From contig JAGUWE010000138.1 in assembly GCA_020062525.1 (NCBI GenBank), positions 1 to 8,698 of the forward strand: a stretch of DNA of 8,698 nt, given 5' to 3'. The DNA comes from Patescibacteria group bacterium (GTDB lineage Bacteria; Patescibacteriota; Patescibacteriia; JAACEG01; JAGUWE01). A program made the position numbers and the translations under genes. Below the pieces are notes generated by a model. It was not told the origin of the DNA. It saw only the letters and a list, made by a program, of their open reading frames with translations, and did not search any database. This document shows positions 5,376 through 8,698 of the stretch, piece after piece. Each line of letters opens with the position of its first letter. The first letter of the stretch is position 1.

Positions 5376-5408
5376 TCATCCCTTCGGGAGATCTACCGTA
5401 GGTATGAC
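5375..5408. repeat. 34-bp imperfect palindrome with GTCAT/ATGAC ends
   Basis: The unit begins GTCATCCC and ends GGTATGAC, centred on AGATCT (5389-5394). Of 17 possible pairs, 14 match. It abuts the 172-bp inverted repeat, sharing one base with it, and ends 16 bases beyond the acylphosphatase stop codon. The GTCATCC end also begins the stem-loop at 127-150 read on the minus strand. It looks like a dispersed palindromic (REP-type) unit. As a hairpin it could also limit readthrough or protect the mRNA 3' end of the acylphosphatase transcript, but no T-run follows, so a classical terminator is unlikely. Confidence 0.65.
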
Positions 5409-5424
5409 ACTTTGCGTTTTAAAT

Positions 5425-5700
5425 TTAATCGTATTTTATCACAAACCCCTTAAATTCTTCTCCCACTTCTTTCCACTGAGTGTCAACCTTAGCAACTTTA
5501 GCATATTCAACTTCATTATAACACCATCTAATCAACTCTTTCAAGTTATTTTCAGGGCCTTGGGCAATAATTAAAACCGTGCCGTCCGGCTCATTTCTGA
5601 CCCAGCCACAAATCCTTAAACTTTCAGCTTTTTCCTTGGTACTTGAACGAAAAAAGACACCCTGAACTTGGCCATAAACTTTTATTCTAAGGGTCTTCAT
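5425..5700 (-). CDS. acyP: Acylphosphatase
   Basis: A small cytosolic enzyme (91 residues, normal length) that hydrolyses the carboxyl-phosphate bond of acylphosphates such as acetyl phosphate or carbamoyl phosphate. The family signature GQVQGVFFR (10-18) contains the phosphate-binding loop and the catalytic Arg18. GWVRNEPDGTV (32-42) contains the catalytic Asn36. The C-terminus ends FKGFVIKYD, as is typical (FxGFxI). The ATG at 5700 is the only sensible start; no Shine-Dalgarno sequence precedes it. It starts 38 bases after the S41 peptidase stop on the same strand and is probably co-transcribed with it. The physiological substrate cannot be told from the sequence. Confidence 0.95.
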   Translation of the reverse strand: MKTLRIKVYGQVQGVFFRSSTKEKAESLRICGWVRNEPDGTVLIIAQGPENNLKELIRWCYNEVEYAKVAKVDTQWKEVGEEFKGFVIKYD

Positions 5701-5738
5701 AGAAAATATTGTTTACTTCTGATAATCACCTCTAGTTC

Positions 5739-6986
5739 TTACTTTGAATTTATTATCTCAACCGCCTTATCCAGTTGCGGGTCTTTGTTGTTATTATAAT
5801 CATCTTCGGTTAAATCTACTTCCACATCTGGCTTAATCCCTTCTTCTTCTATTGAACGATCGCGCGGCGTTAGCCATTTAGCAATGGTTAATTTAATAGC
5901 CGAACCGTCTTTTAATTCTTCAAGGGTTTGAACAGATCCTTTGCCATAAGTCTTTTTACCAACTAAAGTTGCCAAGCCATAATCCTGAAGCGCGCCGGCC
6001 ACTATTTCTGAACCAGAGGCACTGCCCTGATTGACTAAAATGATTGTTTTGTAATCTTTAAAATAAGCGGGGCCGCTTGAGCGGTGATCAGAAATAAGAC
6101 TGTTGCTAAATTTTTCCTTAACCACCACTTGTCCTTCTTCAACCCAAAAACTGGCCAGCCGAACAGCCGTATCTAAAAAGCCACCAGGATTATTGCGTAA
6201 GTCCAAAATTATTCCTTTAGGCGCTTGATTAAGAATCTGTTTAGCTGCCAAATTAAATTCAGCTTCAGTATCTTCATTAAAATTGGAAACAGTCAATAAA
6301 ATAATATTGCCTTCTCTTTTTTCCCATTTAACAGTTTTGAAATGAATTTTTTCCCGTGTAATCGTAAATTCTTTGGGTTCGGTCCAGCCTTCTCGGCCAA
6401 TAGTTAAACGAACTTGGGTGCCGGCTTTGCCCCTAATTAAATTAATTGCCTCATCTAAAGCCATCATTTGGGTTTCTTGATCGTCAATTTTTAAAATTTT
6501 ATCAGCGGGCCGCAGACCTACTTTTTCGGCCGGTGACTCTGGTAAAGGGGCAATAATAATTAACTGATTTTTTTTAATTCCTACCTCGGCGCCGATACCC
6601 TCTAAATCACCGGCAAGTTCTTGGCTAAATTTTTTGGCTGTCTCTGGCTCTAAAAAAACCGAATGTGGATCTTCAAGTGAAGCTACAATTCCTGAAAGCG
6701 CCCCATAAAATAATTTCTGTTCATCCACTGGTTGATCAACATAATTATCTCTAATAAAATTCCAAACTTGCCAAAAAAGTGAAAAATCAATTTTCTCATC
6801 GGTTTTATTATTTAAAAAACCTTGATTAACTAATTTAAAACTACTACTAAAAAAAATTTGTCTTTGACTAACCAAAGCACCTAAAGTAAAACTGCTCAGG
6901 ATTAAAATAACAACTAAAAAACCAACTATAAGTTTAGCCCCCTTATTTTTCGGTTTTTGATTTTGATTTTGTGAAAACAAAAACAT
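5739..6986 (-). CDS. S41 family carboxy-terminal processing peptidase, membrane-anchored
   Basis: A serine protease of the CtpA/CtpB/Prc type that trims or degrades proteins at the outer face of the cytoplasmic membrane. The 415-residue protein has a lysine-rich cytosolic start, a membrane segment at about 18-40, the N-terminal helical region with SLEDPHSVFLEPE (103-115), a PDZ domain (about 126-200, with GIGAEVGIK and SPAEKVGLRPADKILKIDD), and the S41 catalytic domain. The Ser-Lys-Gln catalytic set is intact: Ser324 in GSASGSE, Lys349 and Gln353 in YGKGSVQ, with the family's 25- and 4-residue spacings. LDLRNNPGG (261-269) is the typical core strand. The ATG at 6986 has an A/T-only leader without a ribosome binding site. 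A good promoter lies just upstream, so this is the first gene of the leftward series. CtpA- and CtpB-type members cannot be told apart here. Confidence 0.95.
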   Translation of the reverse strand: MFLFSQNQNQKPKNKGAKLIVGFLVVILILSSFTLGALVSQRQIFFSSSFKLVNQGFLNNKTDEKIDFSLFWQVWNFIRDNYVDQPVDEQKLFYGALSGIVASLEDPHSVFLEPETAKKFSQELAGDLEGIGAEVGIKKNQLIIIAPLPESPAEKVGLRPADKILKIDDQETQMMALDEAINLIRGKAGTQVRLTIGREGWTEPKEFTITREKIHFKTVKWEKREGNIILLTVSNFNEDTEAEFNLAAKQILNQAPKGIILDLRNNPGGFLDTAVRLASFWVEEGQVVVKEKFSNSLISDHRSSGPAYFKDYKTIILVNQGSASGSEIVAGALQDYGLATLVGKKTYGKGSVQTLEELKDGSAIKLTIAKWLTPRDRSIEEEGIKPDVEVDLTEDDYNNNKDPQLDKAVEIINSK

Positions 6987-7014
6987 AAAAAAATTTATAA
7001 ATTAACATATCATA

Positions 7015-7043
7015 ATTCTAACACAGATAAAATTAATTGACAA
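7015..7043 (-). promoter_or_regulatory. Sigma-70-type promoter for the S41 peptidase gene series
   Basis: On the minus strand TTGTCA (7043-7038, 5 of 6 matches) and TAGAAT (7020-7015, 5 of 6) are separated by exactly 17 bases. A TG one base upstream of the -10 box makes it an extended -10. Transcription would start near 7008, about 22 bases before the peptidase ATG, giving a short leader with no Shine-Dalgarno sequence. It is the best promoter match in the window and could drive the leftward genes as one or more transcripts. Confidence 0.65.
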
Positions 7044-7051
7044 ATAATGTC

Positions 7052-7080
7052 TTTACAATTTAAGTTTAATAAAGTAAACT
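7052..7080 (+). promoter_or_regulatory. Candidate promoter for murA
   Basis: TTTACA (7052-7057) and TAAACT (7075-7080) are 17 bases apart, and TAAACT keeps the key A and final T of a -10 box. The start would fall near 7087, before a plausible ribosome binding site. An alternative is the perfect -35 TTGACA at 7037-7042, but its best-placed partner, TTTAAG at 7059-7064, is poor. That TTGACA overlaps the -35 of the leftward promoter, so the two polymerases could compete. An inverted repeat AGTTTA/TAAACT (7063-7068, 7075-7080) covers the -10 region. Confidence 0.4.
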
Positions 7081-7091
7081 ATAAGTAATTT

Positions 7092-7097
7092 GAAGGT
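7092..7097 (+). promoter_or_regulatory. Ribosome binding site of murA
   Basis: GAAGGT lies 8 bases before the murA ATG at 7106 and resembles the Shine-Dalgarno core. It is the only clear example in the window: the other genes have AT-rich leaders without a purine-rich GGAG-type block. It supports the ATG at 7106 as the start. Confidence 0.5.
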
Positions 7098-7105
7098 CAA
7101 ACTTT

Positions 7106-8359
7106 ATGACTCAATATTTAATTGAAGGGGGTAGCAAACTTAGCGGTGAAATTGAGGTTAAGGGAGCTAAAAATCTGGTTTTGAAAGTTCTGGCCGGCTG
7201 TCTTTTGCTAGATGAAGAAATAACCATTGATAATGTGCCGGAAATCGGCGATGTTTTGAAAATGATTGAAATTCTAAAAAGTTTAGGCGCGAAAGTTGAA
7301 AAAATCAGCCATGGCCAATACACTGTTTGCGCTAAAAATCTTGCTCAAACTCAATTGGACACTAAACTTGCTCAAGGTTTAAGAGCTTCTATTGTCCTGT
7401 CCGGTCCACTTTTAGCCCGGCTCAAAGAAGTCAAAATCACCAAACCCGGTGGCTGTCCAATTGGCCAAAGACCGATTGATATGTTTTTGGCGGGTTTTGA
7501 GGCCTTAGGAGCAGAAACAACTGAAGAAGAAAATTCCTTCATTGTGAAGGCCAAAAAACTTCGAGGCGCTAACTTTATTTTTACTCGCGTGAGTGTAACT
7601 GGCACCGAGACTTTAATAATGTTGGCAACCCTTACACCAGGCAAAACCGTTCTTAAAAACTGCGCCCTGGAGCCAGAAATTTCTGGCTTAGTCAATTGGC
7701 TCAATAACTGTGGCGCCAAAATCAGCGGCACTGGCACGCCAACAATAATTATTGAGGGTGTAGAAAAGCTCAAAGGCCGCAATTTGACTATTATGCCTGA
7801 TCGAATTGAAGCCGGCACCTTTGTCGTTATGGGTCTTTTAACTGAAAGTTCAATAAAAATTAGTAATTGTGAGCCGCATTGTTTAGAAATTTTTTTAGCT
7901 ATGGTTAAAAAAACCGGCGGCTCTTTTGAAATTGGCTCAAATTATATTTTAACCAAACCAGTAAAAAAATTAAAAGCTACAGACCTTATAACTCATGAAT
8001 ATCCCGGCTATCCGACTGACCTGCAAGCACCATTTACACTACTAATGACCCAAGCCGAAGGCACTAGTTTGATTCATGATCCAATTTTTGAAGGCCGACT
8101 TTTTTTCACTGATAAACTCAACCAAATGGGAGCCAATATCATTATGTGTGACCCTCATCGCGTCATCATCAATGGACCAACTCCGCTTTTCGGCAAAAAA
8201 GTTGACAGTCCGGATCTTCGAGCTGGTATCACTCTTGTTTTAGCCGGACTAATTGCTGAAGGTCAAACCACTATTGGCAATGTCTACCAAATTGAAAGAG
8301 GCTACGAAAATCTCGTTGGTCGGCTCCAACAAATCGGCGCTAAAATAAAGGGTACTTAA
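7106..8359 (+). CDS. murA: UDP-N-acetylglucosamine 1-carboxyvinyltransferase
   Basis: Transfers enolpyruvate from PEP to UDP-GlcNAc, the first committed step of peptidoglycan synthesis in the cytosol. The 417-residue length is normal. Family residues are in place by comparison with E. coli MurA: Lys22-Asn23 (GAKN), Arg93 (GLRAS), Cys117 in PGGCPIGQRP with Arg122, Asp305 in YPTDLQA, Arg331 in EGR, Asp370 and Arg372 in SPDLRAG, and Arg398 in ERGYENL. The loop cysteine that fosfomycin modifies is present, so resistance by the Cys-to-Asp route is not expected. The start is supported by GAAGGT 8 bases upstream and by the N-terminal alignment (LIEGGSKLSGEIEVKGAKN). It diverges from the S41 peptidase gene and is followed after 44 bases by a PEGA-domain gene on the same strand. 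Confidence 0.97.
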   Translation: MTQYLIEGGSKLSGEIEVKGAKNLVLKVLAGCLLLDEEITIDNVPEIGDVLKMIEILKSLGAKVEKISHGQYTVCAKNLAQTQLDTKLAQGLRASIVLSGPLLARLKEVKITKPGGCPIGQRPIDMFLAGFEALGAETTEEENSFIVKAKKLRGANFIFTRVSVTGTETLIMLATLTPGKTVLKNCALEPEISGLVNWLNNCGAKISGTGTPTIIIEGVEKLKGRNLTIMPDRIEAGTFVVMGLLTESSIKISNCEPHCLEIFLAMVKKTGGSFEIGSNYILTKPVKKLKATDLITHEYPGYPTDLQAPFTLLMTQAEGTSLIHDPIFEGRLFFTDKLNQMGANIIMCDPHRVIINGPTPLFGKKVDSPDLRAGITLVLAGLIAEGQTTIGNVYQIERGYENLVGRLQQIGAKIKGT

Positions 8360-8403
8360 ACCTTTAATATCAGCGCTTGATAATAAAAATCATTTAAATA
8401 TTT

Positions 8404-8698
8404 ATGACTCTTCGTACCAGAAGAATAATTTTTTTATTTTTTGTTATTATTTTTATTGTCTTTTCTTATGTAGTAATCCTCTATTCAAGGGGCTACCAAT
8501 ATAATTTTAAAAAAAAGAAATTTGAAAAAACCGGGGCCCTAATTTTAACTTATCAACCAAAAGAAGCTAATGTTTTTTTAAACAATGAATTCAAGTTGAG
8601 CACTACAATTTTTGATAATTTTGTTCGGCTAACACGGCTTTTACCAGGAGAATATAAAATAAAAGTTGCTAAAGATGGTTATTTTGAGTGGCAAAAAA
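8404..8698 (+). CDS. PEGA-domain membrane protein, N-terminal part (cut by window end)
   Basis: An open frame from ATG 8404 runs off the right edge after 98 codons. My translation begins MTLRTRRIIFLFFVIIFIVF: a basic start followed by a membrane segment (about 8-27). Then comes a YSRGYQYNFKKKKFEKTGALIL stretch in two parts (YSRGYQYNFKKKKF, then EKTGALIL) and a PEGA-type repeat: TYQPKEANVFLNNEF, then RLTRLLPGEYKIKVAKDGYFEW. The P-x-x-A-x-V-x-L core and the LPGEYKIKVAKDGY close are the family hallmarks. PEGA domains are found on bacterial and archaeal surface proteins and are common behind a single membrane anchor in Patescibacteria, sometimes followed by WD40-like repeats. The remainder and the role are not visible. 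It is probably co-transcribed with murA; no ribosome binding site is evident. Confidence 0.8.
   Translation, partial: MTLRTRRIIFLFFVIIFIVFSYVVILYSRGYQYNFKKKKFEKTGALILTYQPKEANVFLNNEFKLSTTIFDNFVRLTRLLPGEYKIKVAKDGYFEWQK

Noticed and set aside
7111..7818. Two minus-strand open frames (7111-7323 and 7372-7818)
   Set aside because: Both are antisense to murA, which is complete with all active-site residues. Their products resemble no known family.
8360..8403. Terminator after murA
   Set aside because: Only a short ATCA/TGAT pairing around AGCGCT is visible and no T-run follows; the PEGA gene begins 44 bases later on the same strand.
1..8698. tRNA, rRNA or a recoded genetic code
   Set aside because: I saw no tRNA cloverleaf pattern or rRNA segment on either strand by eye, and TGA acts as a stop in def, with no in-frame TGA in the other genes.

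Overview
The window looks like a chromosomal housekeeping segment from a member of the Candidate Phyla Radiation (Patescibacteria), most likely on the Parcubacteria side. This is inferred from gene content and style and was not tested by a search. The supports are: AT-rich DNA; a CTP synthase with the mixed 'archaeal-like' N-terminus typical of this group (GGVMSGVGKG, IKIDPYINVDAGTMNP, FGLCYGMQ); several small single-pass membrane proteins with Ig-like ectodomains; a PEGA-domain protein; and AT-rich leaders that mostly lack a Shine-Dalgarno sequence. The standard code fits: def ends in TGA and no identified gene has an in-frame TGA, which argues against the UGA-as-glycine lineages.

Layout. 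Positions 1-241 are non-coding and hold several short inverted repeats. From 242 to 6986 all genes lie on the minus strand. In transcription order (right to left) they are: a membrane-anchored S41 carboxy-terminal processing peptidase, acylphosphatase, ribosomal protein bL9 (rplI), CTP synthase (pyrG), a membrane protein with an Ig-like region and a cysteine-rich tail, peptide deformylase (def), a small membrane protein with an Ig-like region and a CxxC pair, and a membrane protein with a Gmad2-like domain plus a C-terminal extracellular domain. From 7106 to the right edge the genes are on the plus strand: murA, complete, and the start of a PEGA-domain membrane protein that is cut by the window end. 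A divergent control region (about 6987-7105) separates the two arms, with a good sigma-70-type promoter for the leftward arm.

Together the genes cover basic cell functions (nucleotide synthesis, ribosome, N-terminal methionine deformylation, peptidoglycan precursor synthesis, envelope proteolysis) and a set of lineage-specific, poorly known cell-surface proteins. No defence system, CRISPR array, biosynthetic cluster, phage or transposase gene was found.

The most notable content is between the genes. Three larger gaps are filled with inverted-repeat DNA: a 135-bp MITE-like element with 16-bp terminal inverted repeats and two strong internal hairpins (2926-3060); a 172-bp AT-rich imperfect inverted repeat (5204-5375) abutting a 34-bp imperfect palindrome (5375-5408); and an inverted repeat with alternative pairings before def (2258-2334). 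Two further stem-loop repeats lie at the left edge. Several share short motifs, suggesting dispersed repeat families in this genome.
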